Part shown: positions 16,308 to 24,328 of the stretch, piece after piece
Layout of the letters: each line of letters begins with the position of its first letter
Position numbering within the stretch: the stretch's first letter is position 1
Assembly: GCA_037139095.1 (NCBI GenBank)
Contig: JBAXHD010000018.1
Span: 1-46,952, forward strand
Direction of reading: 5' to 3'
Length of the DNA stretch: 46,952 bases
DNA from: WLMZ01 sp037139095
GTDB taxonomy: Bacteria > Actinomycetota > Acidimicrobiia > Acidimicrobiales > Ilumatobacteraceae
Program-made: the position numbers and the translations under genes
Notes under the pieces: generated by a model
Databases searched by the model: none
The model's input: the letters and a program-made list of their open reading frames with translations, nothing else
Told to the model about the DNA's origin: nothing

Positions 16308-17306
16308 ATGAGCCGTCGCTCTGTGCGCGGGAGCGATGTGAATCTGCTTGGGCTGTCGTTGCTGCTGGGGCGTCACGTGCGGTTACTTGATGGTCGTCGA
16401 GTCGGTCGAGTGCTTGAGGTCACCGCCGTCATGTCCGTCCCACATCCGCGTCTCGATCGTGTCGGAATCGGAACGCGTCGTGCTGTGCGCAGTGTGTGTG
16501 CGTTCGGCGATCTTGTAGAGAGCAGCTCATCGTCGGCGCTCGGCGACGGCGACCTGGTGTTGCGCACCTCGGATGCGTTGAGCGAAGCAACACCCGATTG
16601 GGCCGAGGGCGCTCTTCGGCTGAACCGCGATGTGCTCGATTGTCAGATCATTGATCTCGCTGGCAAACGGGTAGCGCGCGTGTGCGAGGTGTTTATCGAA
16701 CGCGCCGGCCGCGACAGTTTCGTTGTGGGTGTCGAAGTTGGTGCCGCCGGAGTTCTGCGTCGCCTTGGCTTGCAGCGCATTGCGGGCCTGATCGCCAGCG
16801 AGGTTGTCGACTGGGACGAGCTTTCGCTCACAAAGCGGCAGGCGCGAACGCTTCAACTCGCTGATGCCTCGTCGGCGGTGCAGCGACTTGAGCCAACGCA
16901 ACTGGCAACGGTGCTTGCTCACGTGCCAATCGAGCACGCCATTGAGATCTTGCACACGGTTGTTCCCACCGCTGCAGCGGGTGCTCTCTCGGCCGCGCAT
17001 ACAAGCCTCGGAACTCGGTTGATGCATGCGTTGCCGCATCGTTCGGCGGCAACGTTTGTCGACGAAATGCACGCTGATGATGCGGCGCCGTTACTACGCG
17101 CTTTGCCCTCGCACGATCGCGACGCTGTGCTCAATTCCGTTCGCGCGGCGCACGCCGAAACGCTGCGAGGTCTCATCAACAACGACGAATCCGCTCACGG
17201 TTCACTCGAGCAGGTAACCGGCCGCGGTCGCTTTGCTGGAGTGAAACGCGGTCATGCGAAGATCCCGCAGATCCGTGCCCGAGCCACGCGCACAAAGGTG
17301 CGCTGA
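16308..17306 (+). CDS. PRC-barrel and MgtE N-terminal domain protein, probable metal sensor subunit
   Basis: Soluble protein of 332 residues. Two PRC-barrel-like units can be seen (around 12-75, LLGRHVRLLDGRRVGRVLEV; and around 103-175, with DLAGKRVARVCEVFIE). These are followed by an MgtE_N superhelical domain (around 200-312) in which the helical repeats LAHVPIEHAIEIL and DEMHADDAAPLLRALP are recognisable. In MgtE channels this domain senses cytosolic magnesium and closes the pore; here no membrane domain and no CBS pair follow. The gene overlaps the Nramp-type transporter gene by one base (TGATG), so the two products probably form a pair, the soluble one sensing Mg2+ and gating the transporter. 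The start at 16308 is the first ATG after the previous stop. Confidence 0.82.
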   Translation: MSRRSVRGSDVNLLGLSLLLGRHVRLLDGRRVGRVLEVTAVMSVPHPRLDRVGIGTRRAVRSVCAFGDLVESSSSSALGDGDLVLRTSDALSEATPDWAEGALRLNRDVLDCQIIDLAGKRVARVCEVFIERAGRDSFVVGVEVGAAGVLRRLGLQRIAGLIASEVVDWDELSLTKRQARTLQLADASSAVQRLEPTQLATVLAHVPIEHAIEILHTVVPTAAAGALSAAHTSLGTRLMHALPHRSAATFVDEMHADDAAPLLRALPSHDRDAVLNSVRAAHAETLRGLINNDESAHGSLEQVTGRGRFAGVKRGHAKIPQIRARATRTKVR

Positions 17307-18529
17307 TGAGCCGCCGCACACGCTTTGCTGTGCTTGCCGCTGTTGCTGGCCCGGGCTTGCTCGCCGGGCTTTCCGATGATGATCCCGCTGGCATCACGAC
17401 GTACTCATCGCTCGGCGCTGAGTATGGCTACCGACTGTTGTGGGTGTTGCTGCTGTCGACGATTGCGCTTGCCCTGTTTCACGATCTCGGCGCGCGAATG
17501 GGCATCGTTACTGGGCAAGGCCTTGCCGGGTTGATCCGTGAAACCTATGGCGTGCGTCGGGGCGGGGCCGCGCTGGGTCTGCTGATTGTGGCAAACACCG
17601 GCACCACCTGTGCCGAGTTCGCAGGTATTGCAGCTGGCTTCGAACTGTTCGGCATCAGTCGCTACGTGAGCGTGCCGTTCGCGCTTGTCGGCGTTTCGTA
17701 TTTGGTCTTGCGCGGTACCTTCCACCGCGTTGAACGTGTGCTGCTAGCCGTGAGCGCAGTATTCGTTACGTACATTTTGTCGGGCATCCTCGCTCATCCA
17801 GATTGGAGCGCGGCCCTACGCGGCACGCTGGTTCCGTCATTGCCAACGAGTCGTGCGGCAGTGCTGTTGGTGACCGCCACGGTGGGAACCACGCTGGCGC
17901 CGTGGGGGCTCAGCTTCATTCAGTCGTATGCCGCCGACAAACACCTCACGGTGAATGACCTTCGTTATGAACGGGTTGATGTGATCGTGGGCTCCGTGCT
18001 CACTGGTGTCATCGGGTTCTTCGTGGTGATCGCGTGCGCCGCCACGCTGCACAGAGATGGCATCTCCATCCACGATGCATCCGACGCAGCCTTGGCGTTG
18101 AAACCATTGGCGGGGTCGATGGCTTCGGCGTTGTTTGCCGTTGGCTTGATTGGTGCAGCGGTGTTGGCAGCATCGATCTTGCCGCTGTCTACCGCCTACT
18201 CGGTGGGCGAGTTCGCTGGCCGCGAAACTGCGCTCAACGATGGTCCTCGCGAGGCGCCATTGTTCTATGGCACCTATGCAACCATCGCGATCGTCAGCGC
18301 TGGCATCGTGTTGATTCCAGGCGCGCCGCTGATCCCGATTCTGATCTTGAGTCAGGTCCTCAACGCAGTGCTGTTGGTTCCGTTGCTGGGCTTCATGTAT
18401 GGCATCGCTCGAAACAGAGACGTGATGGGCGAACACGCAGCCGGCCGTATCGCTGGCGGCGCGTATCTCGTGGGCATTGCCGCCATCGTTGTCTGCATCG
18501 CGGCGCTTGCAGTTCTGAGCCTGACATGA
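17306..18529 (+). CDS. Nramp-related divalent metal transporter with altered metal site
   Basis: Integral membrane protein of 407 residues with about 11 helices, Nramp/SLC11 fold. In helix 1 the canonical DPGN is DPAG (Asp26 to Gly29). In helix 6 the canonical MPH is APW (Ala198 to Trp200), so the methionine that selects soft transition metals and the histidine are both missing, while the aspartate stays. Nramp-related magnesium transporters (NRMTs) are known to lack the methionine; with the MgtE_N neighbour, Mg2+ transport is a better guess than Mn2+/Fe2+. Translational coupling (TGATG) to the PRC/MgtE_N gene. The substrate assignment is inference. Confidence 0.85.
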   Translation: MSRRTRFAVLAAVAGPGLLAGLSDDDPAGITTYSSLGAEYGYRLLWVLLLSTIALALFHDLGARMGIVTGQGLAGLIRETYGVRRGGAALGLLIVANTGTTCAEFAGIAAGFELFGISRYVSVPFALVGVSYLVLRGTFHRVERVLLAVSAVFVTYILSGILAHPDWSAALRGTLVPSLPTSRAAVLLVTATVGTTLAPWGLSFIQSYAADKHLTVNDLRYERVDVIVGSVLTGVIGFFVVIACAATLHRDGISIHDASDAALALKPLAGSMASALFAVGLIGAAVLAASILPLSTAYSVGEFAGRETALNDGPREAPLFYGTYATIAIVSAGIVLIPGAPLIPILILSQVLNAVLLVPLLGFMYGIARNRDVMGEHAAGRIAGGAYLVGIAAIVVCIAALAVLSLT

Positions 18530-18536
18530 TCCACAT

Positions 18537-19841
18537 ATGAACGTCGACGAACTTCTGCGCAGTCGTCACGTCGGCGACGCCGATGCGTTTCTGCAGCACG
18601 TAGGCCCGGGCGCTGATCTCATCGTGCCGATTGCCAATGGTGAGCCGGTCACGTTGCTCGACGCTCTCGAGCGGCGCGCCACGCAAGCGCCCGAGAGCTT
18701 GCACGACGTAACCGTGCATCAGATGCACGCGCTGCGCGATCGGCCGATGATGCATCGAGAGTTCGGAGATCGTCTCGTGCACCGTTCGTACTTCTTGTCG
18801 CATGTCACGCGTCCGTGCTTTTTGGCCGGCACGGTCGACCTCGTTCCGAACCACTTCTCAGAGGTGTACGACGTGCTGCGTCGGCGGGCGACGAAACCGT
18901 TTGTGGTTGCCGCAGTGTCGCCTCCCGATAAGCACGGCAACTTCTCGCTTGGAGTGAGTGCCGATTATGCGGCGAGCTTCATCGGGCGCGCCCCGTTTTT
19001 TGTTGAGGTAAATCGGCAGATGCCGCGCACCACCGGGCGAAATCAGATCCATGTTTCGCAGGTGCTCGGTTGGGTCGATGCCGATTATCCGCTGATTGAG
19101 TTGGCGCCCGTCACGCCGAGCAATGTCGATGCTCGTATTGGCGCCTTTGTGGCTGAGCGCATCCCGAATGGTTCCACCATCCAGGCTGGCATCGGAGCTA
19201 TCCCCAATGCAGTGCTCGGTCTGCTCGATAACCATGTCGATCTTGGTGTGCACACCGAGCTGATTTCGGATGGTCTCATCAACCTCATCGAGCGTGGTGT
19301 CGTCACTGGGGTAAACAAAGCCAATAACCGGCTCAAGGTGATTGGCACGTTCATCTTGGGCACCCAACGGCTCTACGACTTTGTGCACGACAATCCCACC
19401 ATCGAGATGTGGTCGGCTCGGTATGTAAATGATCCCCGCGTGATCTCGCGCGAACCCAATTTCGTCTCGATTAACGCCAGCCTCGCGGTCGACTTCATCG
19501 GCCAATGCGCAAGCGAAACCATCCAGGGTCACTACTACTCGTCGTCGGGTGGCCAGAGCGATTTCGCTCGTGGCGCTGCATATAGCGAGGGCGGGCAGAG
19601 CTTCATCGTGATGCAGTCCACCGCCAAAGACGGCACGGTGAGCCGCATCGTGCCGCAGCTTTCGGCGGGCGATGTAGTGACCACGCAGAAGAACACGGTC
19701 GACAAAGTGGTGACCGAATATGGCGTGGCCGAGCTGCGCGGACGCTCGATTCGCGAGCGCACCCGGGCCTTGATCAACATTGCCCACCCGAAGTTTCGAG
19801 ACGGCCTTGAACATTCGGCGAAGCAGCTGAACTACCTGTAG
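18537..19841 (+). CDS. Acetyl-CoA hydrolase/transferase family (4-hydroxybutyrate CoA-transferase-like)
   Basis: Family I CoA-transferase of 434 residues, close to the length of 4-hydroxybutyrate CoA-transferase. Seen: the catalytic glutamate in VHTELISDG (Glu241), the GIGAIPNAVL segment (219-228), the glycine-rich CoA contact GGQSDFARGA, and the C-terminal TEYGVAELRG signature. It moves CoA from acetyl-CoA to a short acid or hydrolyses acyl-CoA. It begins eight bases after the transporter stop, but function and direction do not tie it to that gene. The choice between transferase and hydrolase cannot be made from sequence. Confidence 0.9.
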   Translation: MNVDELLRSRHVGDADAFLQHVGPGADLIVPIANGEPVTLLDALERRATQAPESLHDVTVHQMHALRDRPMMHREFGDRLVHRSYFLSHVTRPCFLAGTVDLVPNHFSEVYDVLRRRATKPFVVAAVSPPDKHGNFSLGVSADYAASFIGRAPFFVEVNRQMPRTTGRNQIHVSQVLGWVDADYPLIELAPVTPSNVDARIGAFVAERIPNGSTIQAGIGAIPNAVLGLLDNHVDLGVHTELISDGLINLIERGVVTGVNKANNRLKVIGTFILGTQRLYDFVHDNPTIEMWSARYVNDPRVISREPNFVSINASLAVDFIGQCASETIQGHYYSSSGGQSDFARGAAYSEGGQSFIVMQSTAKDGTVSRIVPQLSAGDVVTTQKNTVDKVVTEYGVAELRGRSIRERTRALINIAHPKFRDGLEHSAKQLNYL

Positions 19842-19880
19842 CCGCTCCGCCTCAAGCCAAGCGCTGTAAACGCGGTGCGC

Positions 19881-19886
19881 TACGGT
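19881..19886 (+). promoter_or_regulatory. Candidate -10 element for the nitronate-monooxygenase-like gene
   Basis: TACGGT fits TAnnnT and ends eight bases before the ATG at 19894; no Shine-Dalgarno is visible. Leaderless start inferred. Confidence 0.45.
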
Positions 19887-19893
19887 CGCATCC

Positions 19894-21009
19894 ATGCGTA
19901 CACCCATTTGTGATCAGCTCGGCATTGAGTTCCCGTTGTTCGCGTTCTCGCACTGCCGCGATGTTGTCGCGGCGGTCAGCAAGGCCGGCGGCTATGGCGT
20001 TCTCGGCGCGTTGGCGTTTAGTCCCGAACAGCTTGAGATCGAGTTGAGCTGGATCGATGAGCATGTTGGCGGCAAGCCGTATGGCGTCGACTTTGCGATG
20101 CCGGAGAAGTTTGTCGGCAAGGGCGACGGCGCGTTCAGCCTCGAGTACTTGCAGTCATTGGTGCCCGAAGAGCACCGCGATTTTGTCGAGATGATTCTGG
20201 CCGATCATCACATTCCACCGATGCCCGAGGGCGTCGAGGGCACGATGAAAGCTGCTGGCCTGGGCGTAGAAGTCGAAGGTCCTGGGCAGGTTGAGATAGC
20301 GCTGCGCCACCCAGTGTCGATGCTTGTGAATGCGTTGGGCCCGCCACCCGCATACGCGATTGAGGCAGCGCACGCCAAGGGTGTGCTGGTTGGTGCGTTG
20401 TGTGGCTCGCCGCGTCACGCGATCAAGAACGTAGAACTCGGCGTCGACGTGCTCATCGCGCAAGGCACCGAAGCCGGTGGTCACTGCGGCGAGATCTCGA
20501 CCATGGTGCTCATCCCCGAAGTTGTCGACGCTGTTGGGCCAAACATCCCCGTGCTTGCTGCGGGCGGCATTGGTCGTGGCCGACAGATGGCGGCCGCAAT
20601 GGCTCTCGGTGCCCAAGGCGCATGGACCGGATCCATCTGGCTCACCGTTGCCGAGGCCGACACCCAACCGTGGGTTGTTGAGAACTTGCTCGCTGCCGGT
20701 TTCACCGACACGGTTCGCTCACGCTCGATGACCGGCAAGCCTGCTCGTCAGTTGCGCACGGCGTGGACCAATGCGTGGGAGGCTCCCGACGCGCCCACTC
20801 CATTGCAGATGCCGTTGCAGGGAATCCTGTATGCGCCTGCTGCACATCGTTTCTCTCGTGCCCGGTCGAAGGCGCTGGGTGGTTCGCCCGTGGGTCAGAT
20901 CGTCGGTCTGATGAACTCGGTTCGGCCAGCCAAAGATGTGGTGTACGACATTGTCGAAGAATGGATCGAGACCAACGAGCGCATCGCTCGCGGCGTGAAC
21001 GGATCGTAA
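19894..21009 (+). CDS. Nitronate monooxygenase family FMN-dependent protein
   Basis: TIM-barrel flavoprotein of 371 residues in the nitronate monooxygenase/2-nitropropane dioxygenase family. Seen: the N-terminal CDQLGIEFPLFAF, the KAGGYGVLGA loop, QGTEAGGHCGE (the phosphate-binding and catalytic His region of the family) and the FMN-phosphate segment VLAAGGIGRGRQMAAAMALGAQG. Family members detoxify nitronates or act as oxidoreductases on lipids and CoA esters. The N terminus departs from the consensus: the usual PIxQAPM becomes PLFAFSHC. The segment after residue 60 (KPYGVDFAMPEKFVGKG) is also unusual. The substrate is open. Confidence 0.86.
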   Translation: MRTPICDQLGIEFPLFAFSHCRDVVAAVSKAGGYGVLGALAFSPEQLEIELSWIDEHVGGKPYGVDFAMPEKFVGKGDGAFSLEYLQSLVPEEHRDFVEMILADHHIPPMPEGVEGTMKAAGLGVEVEGPGQVEIALRHPVSMLVNALGPPPAYAIEAAHAKGVLVGALCGSPRHAIKNVELGVDVLIAQGTEAGGHCGEISTMVLIPEVVDAVGPNIPVLAAGGIGRGRQMAAAMALGAQGAWTGSIWLTVAEADTQPWVVENLLAAGFTDTVRSRSMTGKPARQLRTAWTNAWEAPDAPTPLQMPLQGILYAPAAHRFSRARSKALGGSPVGQIVGLMNSVRPAKDVVYDIVEEWIETNERIARGVNGS

Positions 21010-21100
21010 GCGCAATGACAAGCGACGCGGGTCGTTCAGCGCTGCTGAGTGGCCTCATCGAAATCCAACACGTGCTCGCTGCCACCTGATACGTTGCTCA

Positions 21101-21165
21101 CCCAGTTGCTCCGGCTTCGCTGGGGCTGATAAAACTTGCTGACGGTGCCAGCCCAGTCACTGGGC
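21101..21165 (+). terminator. Pair of small hairpins after the nitronate-monooxygenase-like gene
   Basis: CCCAG (21101-21105) pairs with CTGGG (21120-21124), and GCCCAG-TCA-CTGGGC is a perfect 6-bp stem with a three-base loop at 21151-21165. They lie between the preceding stop (21009) and the PHO box, so they may insulate the phosphate operon from upstream transcription. Confidence 0.4.
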
Positions 21166-21181
21166 GCGTCGGCATTGACTC

Positions 21182-21225
21182 TTTCATGCCGTTGTCACCG
21201 CTTGGACATCTTTTGTTCATCTGTT
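21182..21225 (+). promoter_or_regulatory. PHO box: four 11-bp direct repeat units
   Basis: Four heptamers begin exactly 11 bases apart: TTTCATG (21182), TGTCACC (21193), GGACATC (21204) and GTTCATC (21215). Tandem 11-bp repeats with a TTCAYC-like core are the known binding arrangement of PhoP/PhoB-type response regulators in actinobacteria. The array ends 16 bases before a TACTGT -10, the right place for activation at the -35 position. It controls the operon that begins at 21256. Confidence 0.78.
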
Positions 21226-21241
21226 CTTTAGGTGCCACCTT

Positions 21242-21247
21242 TACTGT
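21242..21247 (+). promoter_or_regulatory. Candidate -10 element of the Pho-controlled operon
   Basis: TACTGT fits TAnnnT and ends nine bases before the ATG at 21256, predicting a leaderless message. Together with the upstream PHO box this selects 21256 as the start. Confidence 0.5.
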
Positions 21248-21255
21248 GCGCACTC

Positions 21256-22161
21256 ATGGAGACGACATTGCATCACCACGACTCCGCTCGTGTGCTTGAT
21301 GCCCCAGTTGCCGAGGTTGCGAGCTTTTTCGAGACCCTCCGTGGCGCTCACGCGCACTTTTTGGAGACCCTCGGACAGGCCCAATCGATGCTCGATGCCG
21401 ACGCTGGCCAGCTCGCCCATATCGCTGCCGTGCAGAGTCGTTTGACCCGTAACTTTCTCGATGCGCAGCGCTCGATTCTGATGCACCGCGCCGAGGTCGA
21501 TGCCGAAGTTGCGCTGGTCGGGCTACCCGAGCGGGTGCAGGCCACCGAGGTAGTGGCAGCAGCACGAGAGCAAGCGTTCATCGATGCCGAGCGCGAACTC
21601 GCAACGCTGCTCGACGCATGGTGGAAATCCGAACGCGAGGAAGGTCGCGCTGCGATCGACGACGCGTATGCCCGTTCGGCCATGCGTGACCACGTTGCCG
21701 CTGGTGAGTCTGCAGCAGCCACCTCATGGTCCGCACCACAAGCCTTGCCGGTCACCGTTGCGCCGCCAACCGTTACGTCGTACGCAGTCACACCCGACAT
21801 TGCGCTGAGCCAGACGCTCGCTGCACTGGACACGCCTGGATCCGGCAGCCTTGAAGACCTGTTGCTGAGCCTCGCTGAGGCGCTCGACGAGCCAGCACAG
21901 GCTGCGCTTCCCATCAGTTTTGAGGCCCCCAGCGCCGGTGCGCAGCCGGTCGACTTGGCCCCGCCTGCCCAGTTGTTGCCGCCGAAAGTTGTTCCTCAGA
22001 ACGAAGAGGTGGCCCGCGCCGAAGCCTTCCAAGAGTTTTGGCAAGCGCCGCAACCAGTCGTTGTAACCAAGCGTGCTCCCACATGGATTCTCACGCAGGT
22101 TGTTGTGCCGATGGCTGCCGTCACGGCAGCGGTTGCGATCGTCATGGCTTGGGTCGGGTAG
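21256..22161 (+). CDS. Tail-anchored coiled-coil protein, first gene of phosphate operon
   Basis: Unrecognised protein of 301 residues. Residues about 15-140 are helical and charged with heptad-like spacing (for example RVQATEVVAAAREQAFIDA), followed by a Pro/Ala-rich low-complexity part and one C-terminal hydrophobic helix (LTQVVVPMAAVTAAVAIVMAW). There is no signal peptide, so the body should face the cytoplasm as a tail-anchored protein. First gene behind the PHO box and seven bases upstream of a second coiled-coil gene, in the operon that leads into pstC. A GTG at 21232 would add eight residues but would lie within the predicted promoter. Function unknown; a regulatory or scaffolding partner of the Pst permease is a guess. 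Confidence 0.75.
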   Translation: METTLHHHDSARVLDAPVAEVASFFETLRGAHAHFLETLGQAQSMLDADAGQLAHIAAVQSRLTRNFLDAQRSILMHRAEVDAEVALVGLPERVQATEVVAAAREQAFIDAERELATLLDAWWKSEREEGRAAIDDAYARSAMRDHVAAGESAAATSWSAPQALPVTVAPPTVTSYAVTPDIALSQTLAALDTPGSGSLEDLLLSLAEALDEPAQAALPISFEAPSAGAQPVDLAPPAQLLPPKVVPQNEEVARAEAFQEFWQAPQPVVVTKRAPTWILTQVVVPMAAVTAAVAIVMAWVG

Positions 22162-22167
22162 TGCGAG

Positions 22168-22530
22168 GTGAGTGCATTGAACGGAAACTCAACGAATGGC
22201 GTCACCCTCAACGGTTCCGGCGCTGGCTCAGATACTCCTGGCCACATCAACATCGCGGCCGCCGATGCATGGAGCTCGCCCGTGATCGACGATCTTGAGG
22301 CTGAACGGCGCAGGCTCGAACGAGAGATTGCCGAAGCCCGAGAATTGATTGCTCGCGCCGAAGCTCGCAATGTTGAGCGCGATGCCGAAGTGCGTTCGAT
22401 GCTGCGCGCCGAGCTGCTTGCTTCGAAAGAGACCATCGCCGAGATGGAACGCAAACACGAACAGGACCTCGCCGCAATCCGCGAAGCGGTGCGAGCCGAG
22501 CTTGAGCAGATTCGAGCAGAGCATGGCTGA
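22168..22530 (+). CDS. Small coiled-coil protein
   Basis: Unrecognised protein of 120 residues. The first 35 residues are Asn/Gly/Ser-rich and disordered. Residues about 40-118 are one long charged helix rich in Glu, Arg and Ala (for example LEREIAEARELIARAEARN), a clear coiled coil. No membrane segment. Start GTG at 22168 with a weak purine run (GCGAG) just before it. Its end overlaps the next start by eight bases. It resembles neither of its neighbours in sequence but has the same helical, acidic/basic composition, so the three probably assemble with each other. Confidence 0.7.
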   Translation: MSALNGNSTNGVTLNGSGAGSDTPGHINIAAADAWSSPVIDDLEAERRRLEREIAEARELIARAEARNVERDAEVRSMLRAELLASKETIAEMERKHEQDLAAIREAVRAELEQIRAEHG

Positions 22531-23299
22531 CGAGACCGTTTCTACTGGTGCTGCAGTACTTTCGCCGCGTGCTGCGGTTGCATTGATGACGCTGCAGTTG
22601 CGCACGTTGAATCAACAGTTCGTAGCGCTTGCTCCCGACGCCGCTGATGTTGAGCACCTTGCTGCTCGGGATCAACTGCGCGCAAAGCTTGAACCGCTTG
22701 TGTTGGCGCGCCGTAGCGAACTCGATCTCGAGCTCGAGACCGAGCGAGCGCACGGGGCCGCGTTGATCGCTCAGGCGCGTCGCGAGGCTGCCGAAGCCGC
22801 TGAGCGCAACCGCCCAGCAGTCGTTGCCGAGCCAGTCGTTGCCGATCCAGTCGTTGAAGAGCCTGTTGCCGAAGTAGCTGAGCTTCCGGTTGAGCCGGTT
22901 GTTGAAGTGATCGATGTTGTTGAGGTGGTCACTGACGCACCTTCAGCCCTCAGCGACGGGCCAACCCCGCAGCTTGAGGCGCGCCCCGTAGCTGCAAACA
23001 GCGTGGTGCTCGACCCAGAGGCCTTTGCACAGATGTTGGCAACGGTTGTGGCCACTGCGATTGCCGCCGTTCTTGAAGATCGTGCCGGATTCGCTCCACC
23101 GCAGGCGCACCAAATGGCGCAACCGCAGCAGATGGCATTGCCGCAGTACATCCCGCAGTACGTTCAGATGGCCGCGCCAATGGTGGCTCCTGTCCCTGCG
23201 AAGGCGTCGCTTTGGAGTCAGGCGCGCCACCCTGACGTGCTACTCATGGGTCTTGCCGCGGTCATCACGGTCGTCGTACTTGCGGCGTGGTTGGTCTGA
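22523..23299 (+). CDS. Tail-anchored protein with helical N-terminus and Pro/Val/Glu-rich linker
   Basis: Unrecognised protein of 258 residues. Residues about 14-95 are helical (ELDLELETERAHGAALIAQ). A repetitive Pro/Val/Glu linker follows (around 97-135, unit like AEPVVADPVVEEPV), then a Gln/Pro/Met-rich segment and a C-terminal helix (DVLLMGLAAVITVVVLAAWLV). Same build as the product of 21256-22161, so both may be tail-anchored at the inner face of the membrane. The ATG at 22523 overlaps the previous gene by eight bases, which supports it over the open frame further upstream. Three bases separate its stop from pstC. Confidence 0.72.
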   Translation: MADETVSTGAAVLSPRAAVALMTLQLRTLNQQFVALAPDAADVEHLAARDQLRAKLEPLVLARRSELDLELETERAHGAALIAQARREAAEAAERNRPAVVAEPVVADPVVEEPVAEVAELPVEPVVEVIDVVEVVTDAPSALSDGPTPQLEARPVAANSVVLDPEAFAQMLATVVATAIAAVLEDRAGFAPPQAHQMAQPQQMALPQYIPQYVQMAAPMVAPVPAKASLWSQARHPDVLLMGLAAVITVVVLAAWLV

Positions 23300-23302
23300 G
23301 CC

Positions 23303-24328
23303 ATGGATCTGATGACGTCGATTCCCGACGTCGCTGATGCGAATGCTCCCCCGCCGCAGCCTCGTCAACTGCAGGCCCATCCGGGCCGCGGCGACCGCTA
23401 CTTCCGTCGTGGTGCTTCGCTCAGTGGCCTCACGGTGCTGTCGGTTATGGGGGCTGTCGGACTCTTTCTTGGCATCCAGGCGTGGCAAGCGCTGAGGGCT
23501 ACTGGATTCTCGTTTCTCACAACAGCCGAATGGCAGCCTGATCGCAACAAGTTCGGTATCGCCGAGGTCATGCTTGGCACGGTGTTGATTGCACTTGTGG
23601 CTGGCATCGTTGCCTTCCCCATTGCAATGAGCGCGGCGTTATTCATCACCGAGGTTGCTCCCAAATGGCTGCGCTCTTCGCTGGTTGCCCTGGTCGATCT
23701 GATGGCAGCGGTGCCCAGCGTGGTGTACGGCCTGTGGGGCCTGTTTCTGTTGCAGGGTCAAGTCGTCGGCGTGTCTCGATGGATCAACACGTGGTTCGGA
23801 TGGATTCCGTTTTTCGCGGTCGATGGTGCTGATCCAAACAGCCCACTGTCGGCGGCCACCGTGTACACAGCTTCTACGCTCGTTGCCGGAATCGTTGTCG
23901 CAATGATGGTCATGCCCATCCAGTGCGTGGTGATGCGCGAGGTGTTTTCTCAGGTGCCGGTAGGCGAACGAGAGGGCGCGTTTGCGCTCGGATCAACGCG
24001 CTGGGGAATGATCCGCGTGGTGTCGATTCCGTTCGGTCGTGGCGGCATTATCGGTGGCACCATGCTCGGACTTGGTCGGGCGCTCGGCGAGACCATCGCT
24101 GTGTTGCTCATCATCAGCCCCGTCTTTCAGATCAACTTTCATGTGCTGCAGCAAGGCAGCAACTCGGTCTCGAGTCTCATCGCGTTGCGCTACAGCGAGG
24201 CCTCTGACTTCTCGCTCTCGGCGCTGATGGCCGCTGGCCTCGTGCTCTTTGCCGCCACCCTCGTGGTGAACTTCACAGCGTCTTGGTTCGTAGCGCGGTC
24301 GCGCTCGGGTGCGAGCAGCGAAGCATGA
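23303..24328 (+). CDS. pstC: PstC-type phosphate ABC transporter permease
   Basis: Integral membrane permease of 341 residues with six predicted helices after a Pro-rich cytoplasmic N terminus of about 38 residues. Seen: the PstC-like VDLMAAVPSVVYGLWGLF stretch and the coupling-helix (EAA) loop EREGAFALGSTRWGMIRVV, which docks on the ATPase PstB. It forms the phosphate channel with PstA in the plasma membrane. Its stop overlaps pstA by ATGA. A second start three codons in (23312) is possible. The permease lies in the first, accessory-rich Pst locus; a second pstC is at 42974. Confidence 0.92.
   Translation: MDLMTSIPDVADANAPPPQPRQLQAHPGRGDRYFRRGASLSGLTVLSVMGAVGLFLGIQAWQALRATGFSFLTTAEWQPDRNKFGIAEVMLGTVLIALVAGIVAFPIAMSAALFITEVAPKWLRSSLVALVDLMAAVPSVVYGLWGLFLLQGQVVGVSRWINTWFGWIPFFAVDGADPNSPLSAATVYTASTLVAGIVVAMMVMPIQCVVMREVFSQVPVGEREGAFALGSTRWGMIRVVSIPFGRGGIIGGTMLGLGRALGETIAVLLIISPVFQINFHVLQQGSNSVSSLIALRYSEASDFSLSALMAAGLVLFAATLVVNFTASWFVARSRSGASSEA

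Noticed and set aside
16308..17306. Calling this gene an MgtE magnesium channel
   Set aside because: Only the soluble N-terminal domain and PRC units are present; there is no transmembrane part.
18858..19907. Long open frame on the minus strand opposite the CoA-transferase gene
   Set aside because: Its protein is an Arg/His-rich mirror of a strongly supported gene on the other strand, without any recognisable motif; long antisense frames are expected in GC-rich DNA.
21015..21089. Possible 24-codon peptide after the nitronate-monooxygenase-like gene
   Set aside because: No ribosome site, no promoter and no recognisable feature; such short frames are common by chance.
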